Positions 35,260 to 45,739 of a stretch of 64,000 nt of DNA are shown in pieces. Position 1 is the first letter of the stretch. Each line of letters starts with the position of its first letter. The DNA is taken from the NCBI GenBank assembly GCA_033439295.1, contig JAVTLE010000014.1, positions 930,001 through 994,000 on the forward strand, written 5' to 3'. Source of the DNA: Deuterostichococcus epilithicus (lineage: Eukaryota; Chlorophyta; Trebouxiophyceae; Prasiolales; Stichococcaceae). Made by a program: the position numbers and the translations under genes. A model generated the notes under the pieces. That model was not told the DNA's origin. It was given only the letters and a program-made list of their open reading frames with translations, and ran no database searches.

Positions 35260-35493
35260 TTAGGTAGAGGTGTGCACTTGTGGCTTTGTGCGTGCGGCTG
35301 CTCCGATTGCGCCACCAACAACTGTGTTGAACATCCCATAAATCTTTTGGTGTGGCAGCATTGTGCCAGACTGCTCCGATCGCTCTTTGAGAGGCAGCAG
35401 CACGTACAGGACCTTGGCACCGTGTCTCGCGAAGGGAGAGCGGACGGTGTGGCAAGGTATGTCACCTTCACGATACTGTGGCGGTGTCAGCAT
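35260..35493 (-). CDS. Possible small hypothetical protein
   Basis: A 77-residue open frame from an ATG at 35493 (MLTPPQYREG) to a TAA. It contains GAKVLYVLLPLKERSEQ, LPHQKIYGMFNTVVGG and a short hydrophobic, Ala/Gly-rich stretch, ending KPQVHTST. It may be the last exon of a gene whose 5' part lies toward 35700, which would make it divergent from the TBC gene. No family was recognised and the frame may be a chance ORF. Confidence 0.28.
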   Translation of the reverse strand: MLTPPQYREGDIPCHTVRSPFARHGAKVLYVLLPLKERSEQSGTMLPHQKIYGMFNTVVGGAIGAAARTKPQVHTST

Positions 35494-35842
35494 GGCATCT
35501 GCGCCACCTCAAGGATTTTGCAGGGTGCCAACCATCACTTCGTGCAACCCGCAGGCAGCTGTGTGGTTCACAAGACAGCATGGCCCCAGTGCGCAAGGAG
35601 ACTTGTGCTGAGGAGGCGCCAGTCATCATGGAGCGCTCTTGCAGCCTGGCGTGAGTGTGCTTCGTGTTGCTGCTTTTTGCAATGTCCCTGCTGCGGGCGA
35701 CCTCTGATGTCTATGTGACACAGTGGAAGCAGACTGTGCATCAGGCATGTCGCCTATCGGCCTTAAGCTATTATCGTGTGACGCGGGCTGCCTGACCACT
35801 ATCAGATCGGGAGACTATGACGACTGCAATGGCGCGAACGAC

Positions 35843-38800
35843 ATGGACGTCAAGTCGCACCCGCTGCACCCGACGGCGGCTTCGCCGCCGCAGCAGAGCC
35901 ACGCGCTCGCCACCGAGCTCACGTGCACCCCGCACAGGCAGCAGAACGGGGGCGGCGCCGCCGCCGCCGACACCGCTGCCGCTGCCAGCGACGCAGAGGA
36001 TGACGGCGACTACAGCGAGGTGTCGGAGAACAACGAAACCGAGGTGGGCCGTGCGACAGTGTGATCGCAATGCTGTCTCTTGTCCTGCGCATGCCTCATT
36101 CTGTGCTGTCCATGCATGTTTGTTTGCTGCGCCTGCAGGCAAGCTGGCGATCCTTGCAAGTGCACCCGACATCACAGCAGCGGTTCACTCTTGCCGGCAT
36201 GCGGCAACTCTCCTAGCCACCAGACCCGCAATGTCCTGGCGCTCCACAGGTCATATTCGCAAAGGACGGCGTATCGATCCGGCCGACGCGCAGTGAGGCC
36301 ATCGCGGGGCGGCTGTCCATCCTGCGCCAGCAGCGCATGGTGTTCCTGACATGGCTGCCCTACAGCCAGGGCTGCCTGCAGGAGGATGGCACCTTCCAGC
36401 CGCCCGCAGATGCGGCCCGCTCCACGGCGAGCGCCGTAGGTGCGGAAGCTTGTCATGCCCATGTGCACGGGCTCACCTGAGTGACTGTCCTGCATATGCG
36501 GCAAGGTGTAGTGGTGTTGTGGCTGCTGTTGTTTCACACTTGTTGGTTCGAGGACCAATTGGCATGCAAAGTACGCCGCCCCTCTCACAAGGAGCTCGTG
36601 CTGCCACTGTACATTGCTTGTGCACCTGATACCGCAAACCATGCCGCCCGCCCTTCAGTCCTGTCTCCCACGAGCCTCTTGACATCACCTCGCATGACAG
36701 CGCAGACGTACATCAGATAAAGGTGCACTCTCCTGTGCCGCAGACCGGACGGCATACGCGGTGCACCCGCTGCCGCTGTCAGACGTACAGGCGCTGCGCA
36801 AGGCGGTGCCCTCCTTCGGTACGCACCATGTGGTGGTGGTCCTGGGCAATGGGTTGACGCTGCCGCCGCTCTTCTTCGGCCAGGGCGGCGTGCGCGCCAT
36901 GTTCTCCGCCCTCAAGCAGGCAAGGTTCTGTGTGCAACCCCTCCAGAATGCATCCGGCTTCATGCACCCATCCTTCACACCCCATGGGGCGGCTGGCTGG
37001 CCTGTCAGCATTGTGTGGAACTGCCTTGACAGCACCGCTGTGGTAACCCTGTACCGGCCTCTGATTGCTGCTGCCGCCATATTTGTTAGCGCCAACTTCC
37101 GCTCCTGCCAAACGTGCTACCAATCCTCATGCGGCGGGTGCGCACAGCACATGGCGCTGCGCACAGCTCGTGGCGCTGATCACGTCGGTCTCTGATGCCA
37201 CCACTGCTGCAACGCCGACCAGCCCGGCTTTGATTATGCCAGCCATCGGACTCCAAAGGTCTGGTCTGCGTGCAGCACGTGGCGCTGGTGAAATCGGCGA
37301 GCGACGCCAACACGTACCTGGTGAGCGACGCCAGCGACCCGCTGCAGCGCAGTCTCATGGACCTGGAGTTGAAAGACCACCTGCTCGCCTCCGCCGCGCC
37401 GCACGCAGCCCTGACAGGTATGGCTTTCCTGCTAAATTTGACGCGACCTTCCACACCTGTGACATGCATTTCAGAATTGTGGCTGTGGCGCCCCTCCCAC
37501 ACAGCTCGATCGCCACGAGCTCAGGCAGACAGGAGACGTAACTACCCAGCAGCTGGCGGCGCCTTTGACAGCGAGGAACGCACAGCTGCAGGGCTGAGCG
37601 CGGCGGAGGCGACGCCGCCGTCGGGCGGCGTCGACGGCCTGGCCGGCAGTCGCTTTGGGGCGTGGGGCCAGCTGCAGCGCGTGACGCAGCTGGCGGTGGC
37701 GCAGGCGCGAGACACCACCTCCTCCTTCTTTGCCGCCGGCCCCGAGGCGTCCATGGGTGCGCTTCTGCTTCTCGCTCGAAAATCCTCCGTGGACGGTTTC
37801 CTCAAATGGGCTCCCAACTTATAGCCGTCACAGTGTCGAGGTCAAAAGGCATTGCCAAGTGCGACAGCCGGCATCTGTCAGGGTTTTTGAAAGAGCAAAC
37901 GCGCGACAGGTTTTGGTCACCGCATGCTCATCTCTCGCGGCGCAGAGCCGGTGGTGCCAACGGACTCTGCCACGGCGCCCGGGCCGTCGCTGCTGCTGGC
38001 AACGGCAATGCGCCAGTCCAGCGGCCGGCACTCAGGTGACACGCTCTGCTTCTTGCCCTGCCTGCCGCTGGTGCTGGTGGCCACACTGACGGTGATGTCA
38101 ACGAGTTGGGAAGATACCGTCGCGCCTGTCCTGCAAGCCTCTCGAAGCGATGGCTGCATCAGCGAATCCTCTTCATGTTACGACCAAGATATAAGCCACA
38201 TTTCAGGTCCCGGCAAACTGCCCAACAAAACTGCCCCACAAACATGCCTCACTCCGCAGGCGCCACGGCGGCGGCACGGCGGGCGGCCCTAGAGGAGGCA
38301 GACACCGGCGTCGGCAAGTTCGAGATGCTGGATCGGGCGACGGCGGCGGAGGGAGGGCTCGCACGCCGCCGCGGCCTGCGGTCGCCACCGCTGTCACTGG
38401 ATGCATGGGGCGCGCTGCTCGGTCCTGACGGTGGGTGTGGGGCACACAGGCGCTGGGCGTCCTGCCTGGCAACATGCATTGGATATTCTGAGCTAGGTCC
38501 GAGAAAGGGTTGCGAGCTCTGTAGCCAGTGGCAAGACGCTGCGTCATGAAGTGCAGGAGAACTGGTGACTCGACATGTTCGGCTGCTTAGCCCGGCAATC
38601 GGCAGGCATTTCTGGCTTGCATTTGGGTGGCAGTCTGAGGGCCCTGGTGATGTGGTGTCCGCAGGGCAGCTCGTGGACGAGAAGGGCTTCCGGTCCCGCG
38701 TGTTTCACAGCGGCTGCGACACGCAGGTGCGACGCCGCACCGATGTCGACCTGATGCATGAGCCGGCAACAATATGCGCAGGCGCCGGCATGCCACGCGC

Positions 38801-41405
38801 GGCCGCCTGCACATTACACTCGGGCATCTGCCTGCGGCATCCATGGCCTCTGTGCTGCTAGAGACACAAAAGCCTGTCACCCTCCGACTGAAATCCTCAA
38901 TCCCTACTCAGTCTGCCTCGAGCAACCTGCAGGAGAGATTCCCTTCCTTGTCTCCAGGTGCGGCGGGAGGCGTGGAAGTTCCTGCTGGGGCTCTACCCGG
39001 CGGGCATGAGCGGCACGCAGCGCGCTGCGGCTTGCGACCGGCGAGCGCACGACTACAAGCGCCTGCTCAGCCAGTGGCAGAGCATCTCCGACCGTCAGGC
39101 CGCACGCTTTGCCAAGTGGCGCGAGGTGGGGCGCTTTCGAGAGCCGCTTTGTTCGAAAATGTGCACATGGGGAAGGAGGGGGAGTGCCGTCTGCGTGCGT
39201 TGACCTGCTACGAATGGTTCGCCTGCAGCAGGCAGGCACAGACATGCAATTCCGCGTTGTGCACGTCCTGGGGCCTGCATGCATGCCGTCCAAGCCGTCA
39301 AACGCAAGTCAGGCCACAGGCAGGACCTGGCAGCCGGCGCCAGACCTCTCCTCCGACATCTTTGCCGTCAGTCTGTCGCACCGTGAAAGGACACGACACC
39401 TGACTGCTGCACCAGTTGCGAACTGCAGCGGAAATCGCGCGTGGAGAAGGACGTGCGGCGCACGGACCGCGGCATACCCTTTTATGCGGGGTCCCGCAAC
39501 CCCAACGTCGCGATGCTGCGCCGCATCCTACTCACCTACTCCATCTACAACTTCGACCTCTCCTACTGCCAGGCACGCCATGCCCTTCACTGAGCGCCCA
39601 TCCCTCCCACTTCCGAATGCACCTGCCGGGCAAAAAAGCCTTTCCCTTGCATGCGGCATTGCACGACTCTCGCTTTGCCGGATGCCGGATGCCGCGCAAG
39701 CCTGTGACAGGTACTGTTGGTCTTCGGCCTGTCCCTCCTGCTGTGAGACCCTCAACACCAACACACCCAAGTCGAGGGCGTCGTCCACGTGCGCGGGCTG
39801 GTTCCGGCGAATGCGTGCCAGTGCGGCAGAGCATGAGCGACCTGGCGGCGCCGCTGGTGTACGTGATACCCCAAAACCCTAGATTGTAAACTCTAACACC
39901 AGTGCTTCAGGGCATGAGCGACCTGGCGGCGCCGCTGCTGTACGTGATGCGCGACGAGGCGGAGGCCTTCTGGGCGTTTGCGGCCCTCATGGACCGATGC
40001 GAGGCCAACTTCCACACCGACTGCACGTGCGCACATGTATCCACATTGTTGAGGGTTTAGGTGGCACACCACACATGCACCTGCGCTGCATATGTGCCTT
40101 GAAACCCGCCCGGCGAGCCGGACTGGGCGCTTTTGTGCAGTGCACCCTGTCTGCACGGGAAGCGGAAACATGGCGCAGCGGAGATGTGTGTGGCACTCCC
40201 TCTCTCTGGCAGTTTCTTCGTGCCCCTCTGGCTGTCGCGCCCCCCTGCAGTGTGGCTTGTTCGTGACGTCCCGATCGGGTCAACGACGACATGCTATCCA
40301 CAATGGTGCAGGGGCATGCACCGACAGCTGGGGGCGGTCAAGGCGCTGGTGGCGGGGCTGGACCCGGGGCTGGCCGGCTTCCTGGAAGCCCGCGATGCCG
40401 CCAACTACTTCTTCACCTACCGCTGGCTGCTCATCAGGTGCGGTTCAGCAACCGTTGGCTGCTCACCAGGCGAGGGCTGTTGCTGCGCAAGCGCAAGTGC
40501 AAGTGCAAGTGCACGCGTGCCTGTTTGCGCTTCCTGTTGTCCGCTTCGGTGTGTCTGTGGCTGGTTTGCTGTCTCCAGTGCGTTGATTGTGGTCCGCCGC
40601 TGTTGTCAAGGTGGAAGCGCGAGTTTGCTTTTGATGAGGTGCGCCTTCCATTGACTGCTTGGCTTGATGTTTCTTTTGTTGATCTGGCTGGTTTCCAGCT
40701 CGGCATTGGGTGTTGGGCAGTTCCCTGGCTGTTTCAGAGCTGGAGTGCACACATGACTCGGAGCTGCTGGGCGTTTGCTACACTTGTGTGCTGACAGGCG
40801 CCCCGCTCCCAGCTTGATATGCCCCCTTTTTGATATACCTTTTCTTTTTGCAGGTGCTGCGGCTGTGGGAAGCGCTGTGGGCGGCGCCGCACGACCACTT
40901 CCACGTCTGGGCCGTGTTTGCGGTGCTGCAGCAGCACCGGCAGCCGCTCATGGCCGCCGCGTCTGACGGCTACGACGGCCTCCTCAAGTACTGCATCCAG
41001 GTGCCCATCCCGCCATGCCGCTTTGATGTTGACGAAAAGGACCAACAACTGCGCCAGTGGTGTGCTGCGGAGGTGGTCGCGACCCAAGGCGCTCCTGATC
41101 AGCGAATAGCGCACATGCGACTGCATCCCCGACCAACGATGTCAGGCAGTTTGGACCACAATCGTTGACTCCGTGGTGCCGGGCTCAAGGCTCATGTGGC
41201 GTGCCGGCGTAGCTGGCGGGCAGGCTGAATGTAAAGGCGATGCTATAAGCGTTCTCAACCTCATGTAACATTTCTTCCGACCCTGCCAACCGTGCAGCTG
41301 GCGGGCAAGCTGGATGTGGAGGCGGTGCTGTCGCACGCAGAGGCGCTGGCGGACCTGGCCGGCGACCGCGGCCGCGCCCTGCTTGCGCCCCTGGACCTGT
41401 CCTAA
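35843..41405 (+). CDS. TBC-domain Rab GTPase-activating protein, TBC1D15/GYP7 type
   Basis: Accelerates GTP hydrolysis on Rab GTPases (GYP7/TBC1D15 act on Rab7/Ypt7-like proteins) in endosomal trafficking. The N-terminal part has VIFAKDGVSIRPTRSEAIAG and QRMVFLTWLPYSQG (36249-36372), TAYAVHPLPLSDVQALRKAV, then HHVVVVLGNG with PPLFFGQGGVRAMFSAL (36750-36920) and HVALVKSASDANTYLVS (37276-37326), resembling the family's N-terminal domain. The TBC domain has RREAWKFLLGLYPAGMS (38960-39010), VEKDVRRTDRGIPFYAG (39437-39487; arginine finger), YNFDLSYCQ|GMSDLAAPLLY (39549-39940; glutamine finger split by an intron), AFWAFAALMDR, YFFTYRWLLIR, WKREFAFDE and VLRLWEALWAAP (40853-40890). It stops at 41405 after LLAPLDLS. 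The ATG at 35843 (MDVKSHPLHP) was chosen; one at 35747 is also in frame. Several introns carry copies of exon edges. Confidence 0.88.
37148..37310 (+). repeat. Decayed copies of a TBC exon start with its acceptor
   Basis: The exon starting at 37276 (cag|CACGTGGCGCTGGTG) has copies at 37167-37199 (cag|CTCGTGGCGCTGATC, reading LVALITSVSDA against HVALVKSASDA) and a shorter one at 37148-37159 (cag|CACATGGCGCTG). Confidence 0.7.
39829..39950 (+). repeat. Near-perfect copy of a TBC exon start
   Basis: About 38 bp at 39829-39866 (reading MSDLAAPLVYVI) copy the first bases of the exon at 39911 (MSDLAAPLLYVM), again right after an AG. Between them lies a telomere-like ccccaaaaccctag and a ttgtaaactctaac tract. 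The spacing is 82 bp. Confidence 0.85.
40418..40470 (+). repeat. Copy of a TBC exon end with its donor
   Basis: The exon end at 40437 (CGCTGGCTGCTCATCAG|gtgcgg) is repeated 32 bp downstream with edge 40469 (CGTTGGCTGCTCACCAG|gcgagg). The copy has a GC instead of a GT donor. Confidence 0.8.
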
Positions 41406-41640
41406 AGTAAGCGGTGGGAGTGACGAGAGCGGCGGCTGGCGGTGGCGGCGGCGGCCGCGGAGCAGTCCAGAGCGTGAGCGTGACAGGGCGGCAGGCGCCG
41501 CGCCCTGCTCGCTCCGCTGGATCTTGAGCGCGGGCGTTGAAAGGCTGGCGGCGGAGGTGGCGGCACCGGCGACGGCTCGTTGCGGCGACCGTGGCCCGTG
41601 CCTTGCCCGCGCGCCTGGATCTGGGTTAAGTGGAAGGGCG
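41360..41640 (+). repeat. Decayed tandem copies of the TBC gene's coding tail
   Basis: The final codons (GGCCGCGCCCTGCTTGCGCC then CCTGGACCTGTCC) are echoed near 41495-41532 (cgccgcgccctgctcgctcc, gctggatcttga) and near 41590-41636 (cccgtgccttgcccgcgcgc, ctggatctgggttaag). The flanking Gly/Ala-coding tracts are also shared. Spacing is roughly 100-120 bp. Confidence 0.65.
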
Positions 41641-42403
41641 CAAGGTCCGTGGAGCAGCGACGGCGGCGGCGGCGGCGCCACCAAGGCGGTTGGGCGCCTA
41701 GCGAGCACTGGAACTGGGCATCTGCTGCCTGTCCGCTGCAGCACGTCTGCGGCGGCAGCGGCAGCGGCGCCAATTGTGCTCGATGCAATGTGGGGGCGCC
41801 CAAGCAGCAGTGGGTGTGGCCGTGGTCATAACCTGGTCGGGATTGGCCTGGCGTGTCGCCACGCGGCTGCGCCTGGGGCGGTTTGCAGGCAGCTTTCCTG
41901 AGAAACCAGCCATGCACGCGGCCAGGCTGCAAACCAATGTAGGTGTTCTCCGGAATCCTTTGTACATGTGTACATTAGCTGGCAGGTGGCTGTACAGGCA
42001 ATAGGTAGTCGTCACCCATTTGCATCCATGTGTATTGTTCGTGCCAGCGCTTTGGGTACCTATCGCATCAGCGATTGTTTGCTGCACGGTGCAAGCCTTT
42101 GCATTGATACAGAATGTAAGCGACGTCTTGTGGGTGTTTCCGTGAATTGAACGTCTTGTTCCCTGGATGAGTAAGTAGGTACTTCATCCACGTCTTGCTG
42201 TGGCAGTGGTGCAGCGGCGAAAATGTATGAAAATGGCATGCAGCAGAAAGCATCCGCTGCCAAGTCCTGTCCCAAAAGTCCCTCGGATTGCTGTTCTCAG
42301 GGCGACACCGCCCGTCTGCCACGTTGAATTGCAAGGATCTTGTGACACCCCTGCGGGCACCATTTCCGACAGGAGACCGGCCGACAAGGCGGCGCCCCTG
42401 GTG
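41641..42403. other. Convergent 3' intergenic region
   Basis: Between the TBC tail repeats and the BUB3 stop. GC-rich triplet runs lie at 41660-41690 and 41745-41775 and an AT-richer tract at 41940-42200. No gene is supported. Confidence 0.5.
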
Positions 42404-45145
42404 TCACCGCCGCTGCTTGGGTAGGACCTCTGCCTCGGCCATGCGGCGCACGTAGATGGCGTCTGCCGGGTGCTGCTTGTCTCCCTGCAGAAAATATTAG
42501 TCTTTGTCATTAGCATTAGCTGTCCTGTATGCCTCCAGTTCCGGTGCGCTGCCCTTTCCGGTTGTGTCGTTTTGCAGCACATGTGTCTGGCGCTGTGCCA
42601 AGCACCTGGCAGGCATGTGGACCAATAGCGCCGGGCTGTAGCACGGCTCAAACACGACCGTGCACCCGCGGGGCTGAGCCGCCAGGAGGCAATGCGCCCG
42701 GCTTCAGTGGAGGCGCCGCACGATGGGCAAGCCTTCGTGGTCTGCCACCTTGAGTCTACCACAAGTCGACACCGCGCTCACAGTGAAGGCGCCAGTGCTG
42801 CAGCATCGATGCGTGGCGATGCTTCTTCACTGCTTGCGCGTCAGAACCCACCTGCTCGAATGTGTAGGAGGCGGCCACGGCCAGGAGGCCGCCATTGTGG
42901 CTGAAGGCCAGCGCCGCCACGCTGGTGGAGTATGGCGCGGGCGTCTGCCACAGCCGCTTTTTGTTTGCGGCGTCCCACACGTTCACCACGCCGTCGCAGC
43001 CTGTGCACGTGCAAGACGTTCGCTCTTCGCGCCTTGATCCTGGCGGCGCTTCCGCTTTGTGAAGGAGCTTTCTTTGGACTGGAGCTTCCTCTGGACTGGT
43101 CTGACAGTTCGACTCCCAAATACCTCTCGACATCTTCGGCGTCGTCTTCCCCTCCTCCTTTCCGATTTAGGCAGGGTGCACCTTTGCGCAAAGCGTACCG
43201 CCAGTCGCGAAGGTGCCGCTAGGGTGGAAGGCCATGGCATTGATGGGGTACACCACGTCCTTTCCGTCCTCGGTTTTGCGATGGCACTTGAACGCGTACT
43301 TGCGCCCCTGCAGGCCGGCAGCAACCGGGGTCTGCACAGTGGCAGCCATGGGGATGGTCGCCAGGCTGTCCGACATGGGGTGCGGAACTTGGATCCGACG
43401 CAACCTGATCAGCCTGAGTGAGGCTGGAAGGGTGCAATCTCTCTCTCGCTCGCTCGCCAACTGAGCCGAGCAGCCGCGGCAGGGCGCTCGCAGCATCAGG
43501 CCCCCAGGCGCCATGGCGCATGCCTGGTCATCCCCCGTGCCAGCACGGGGCAACGAGACCCGCGTCCGCCGGGCTTGGCTTCACACCTGGTCAGCGTCCG
43601 AGTAGAACTCCATGGCGACGCGGCCCTCCACGGAGGAAAGCGCGTAGCCGCTGCCGTCCGGGTAGGCGCGCACGCACCGCGTCTGGTACTTGAGCGACGA
43701 CTCCCGGTGCTGCTCCGGCCGCCCGCCCTCCAGGCTGCGCGCGCGAGGGTCTGATGATCTTTCCAGGGTTTGAAGCTGCCGGACGGCGCCCCCAGGTGCT
43801 TGCGGAGCTGACAGCTCGGCTCGGCAAGGGCAAGGACAACTGCGCGGACGAGGCTGTGCGACGGCAGGAGGGGCCTCACCTCCGCACGTCGAATATGGCG
43901 ACGTGGCGGCCCGAGGTGCCCACCACCAGGCGCTGCCCCACCGCAGACATCGTGTACGCCTTTCCCGGCAGCGGCACCGCCGCCACCAGCGCATGGCCTG
44001 CAGGCGCAGCGGCGCAGCTCCTGACTACAATGCGACTAAAGACATTCGATCGCAGTGGCGGGACTGCATCACGCTGCGCCAGGCCGCTGATGGCAGGACG
44101 GCAACCGGCGCACGCACGCGCTCCTGACAGCATGAAGCTGTAAAGCTGTTGCAGCGTCGGAGTCCGGCAGGGCATGGGACGGCGCAGTGGCTGTGCGATG
44201 CACCGGGCGTCGCCCATCGCTGCCAGGCAATGCCACACGCTCAAGCGCTGTGCACTGTAGTGCTTGCAACACCTCACCACCGCCGAGTCGCGGGTCCCAC
44301 AGCTTGAGCGAGGAGTCCCAGCCGGCGGACACCAGCAGCCGCCGCTCCGGCAGCCACGCCAGGCAGCGCACCGGCCCGCCGTGCACACCCACCGTTTGCG
44401 CCGCCTGGCTGAAGAAGTCGTGCCTGGCGGCGCGCCACGGACAACCATTGCACCGAGGCGGCGTCCGGCAGTTCAATTGTTTTTGCATCCCACACACGCT
44501 CTCCGTGACCTTCGACAGGAGGCTAGCAGATGCGGCGTCAGCAGCGGCCTGCCAGAGCATGCTGTAACACTGTGAGCGGGCGGCGGGCGGCACCTCTGCA
44601 CGGTGCCCTCTAGGCCGGCACTGAAGGCGGCAGCTTCGTCCTCGAAGCAGCAGTCCAGCACCGCCTGCGCCTGCGAGTGCGTCGCGCGCAGCTGCTGCCG
44701 CTCTGCATCGTACAGCCGCGTCGCCTGCGGAGTTTGACAGAAGCGCGCATCGACGGGTTGAGTGCAGATCAGGAGGCGATTCTGGCAGCGTCCTCACAGG
44801 CCTGCAAATACCCCACGTCCCTGCTGTCGGGGATGTGCAGCAGCATGCGACGCAGTTCCAAGGCTCCTGCGTGACCGTACCCCATTGCTGGATCGAATGT
44901 TGACAAGGCTGCACGATGCCGCACTGCATTCCAGCTGACGATGTGGTGACGCTGCAAGAGCGCTTGATGATCAGATTGGTGACATCCAGAGGTTTGAGCG
45001 AGTCAGATACTGCAGCCACTCATAGACGCACCCCATCCCAGGACGACACCAGGAGCAGCTCGCTGTTGGCTGCAAACTGCAGCGCCGTAATGCCATCGGT
45101 GGGTGGCTGCGGCAGCTGCACTCCATGTGCTGCCTGGGTGTTCAT
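42404..45145 (-). CDS. BUB3: Spindle-checkpoint WD40 protein BUB3
   Basis: WD40 beta-propeller that brings BUB1/MAD3 to kinetochores. The ATG at 45145 ([18 protein letters not shown]) leads to [20 protein letters not shown], then [20 protein letters not shown] and [19 protein letters not shown] (44720-44590), [20 protein letters not shown] with [14 protein letters not shown] (44400-44280), [20 protein letters not shown] (43960-43890), [18 protein letters not shown] and [11 protein letters not shown] (43715-43600), [20 protein letters not shown] followed by [15 protein letters not shown] (43290-43210), [18 protein letters not shown] and [20 protein letters not shown] (42990-42860), and [19 protein letters not shown]. 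The YQTR..., FKCHR and NKKRL blocks separate BUB3 from RAE1. The order and ~340-residue length fit the family. The TGA is at 42404-42406. Confidence 0.92.
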
Positions 45146-45739
45146 TACGATTTCTGGCTGCTCAAGAGAATCACTGTAGCAGGGCAGGCCGGCAGATTCG
45201 TATCAGCCACGATGTGGCGCTGCGGTTGGGCAGCTATTGACCTTTACATGAATCTCGGTGAGTGCGTTGGTTGATGTGTCACCCAGAGCCCAAGGTGATG
45301 CCAAGCACGGATCCGGCAGCTGCGCCCGACTGAATTGCCGGCAGTCGTCGTGCAAGCGGGAGCTAGTACCGGAACGATCGCCAGTTTGAACTCAAGCAAG
45401 GTGCTTTCCTCGGTGCACGCAGGGCGCTCGATTATCTGCGACTTTCACACGGATGGCGAGCGCCATAGAAGATTTGGAATTGCAGAACATGCTGCAGATC
45501 CGGGGTGGCTGAGCAGTGTCAGGAGATGAAGTTCAAATACGGTGCTTCCTGCATCTACTCGCAGCGCCGACCAGCACACGCCAAACGCTCAAAACTGTGC
45601 TCTTTGCGCATTCCTGAGCAAGCCAAACCCCTGAAAATCGCTATGCCGGTTGCCCTGACGACGCCGCCGCCCGGGCGCCAAACATTCCCCAGTTGGCGAT
45701 GCGGTTACGGCACCAACATCACCCATCCAACATGCACCG
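45146..45739. other. Intergenic region between two minus-strand genes
   Basis: 594 bp holding the 3' flank of the ERD2-like gene and the upstream region of BUB3. No motif or exon recognised. Confidence 0.5.

Noticed and set aside
45335-45529. Plus-strand open frame between BUB3 and the ERD2-like gene
   Set aside because: Short, without motif, and in the expected 3'/5' flank of two minus-strand genes.
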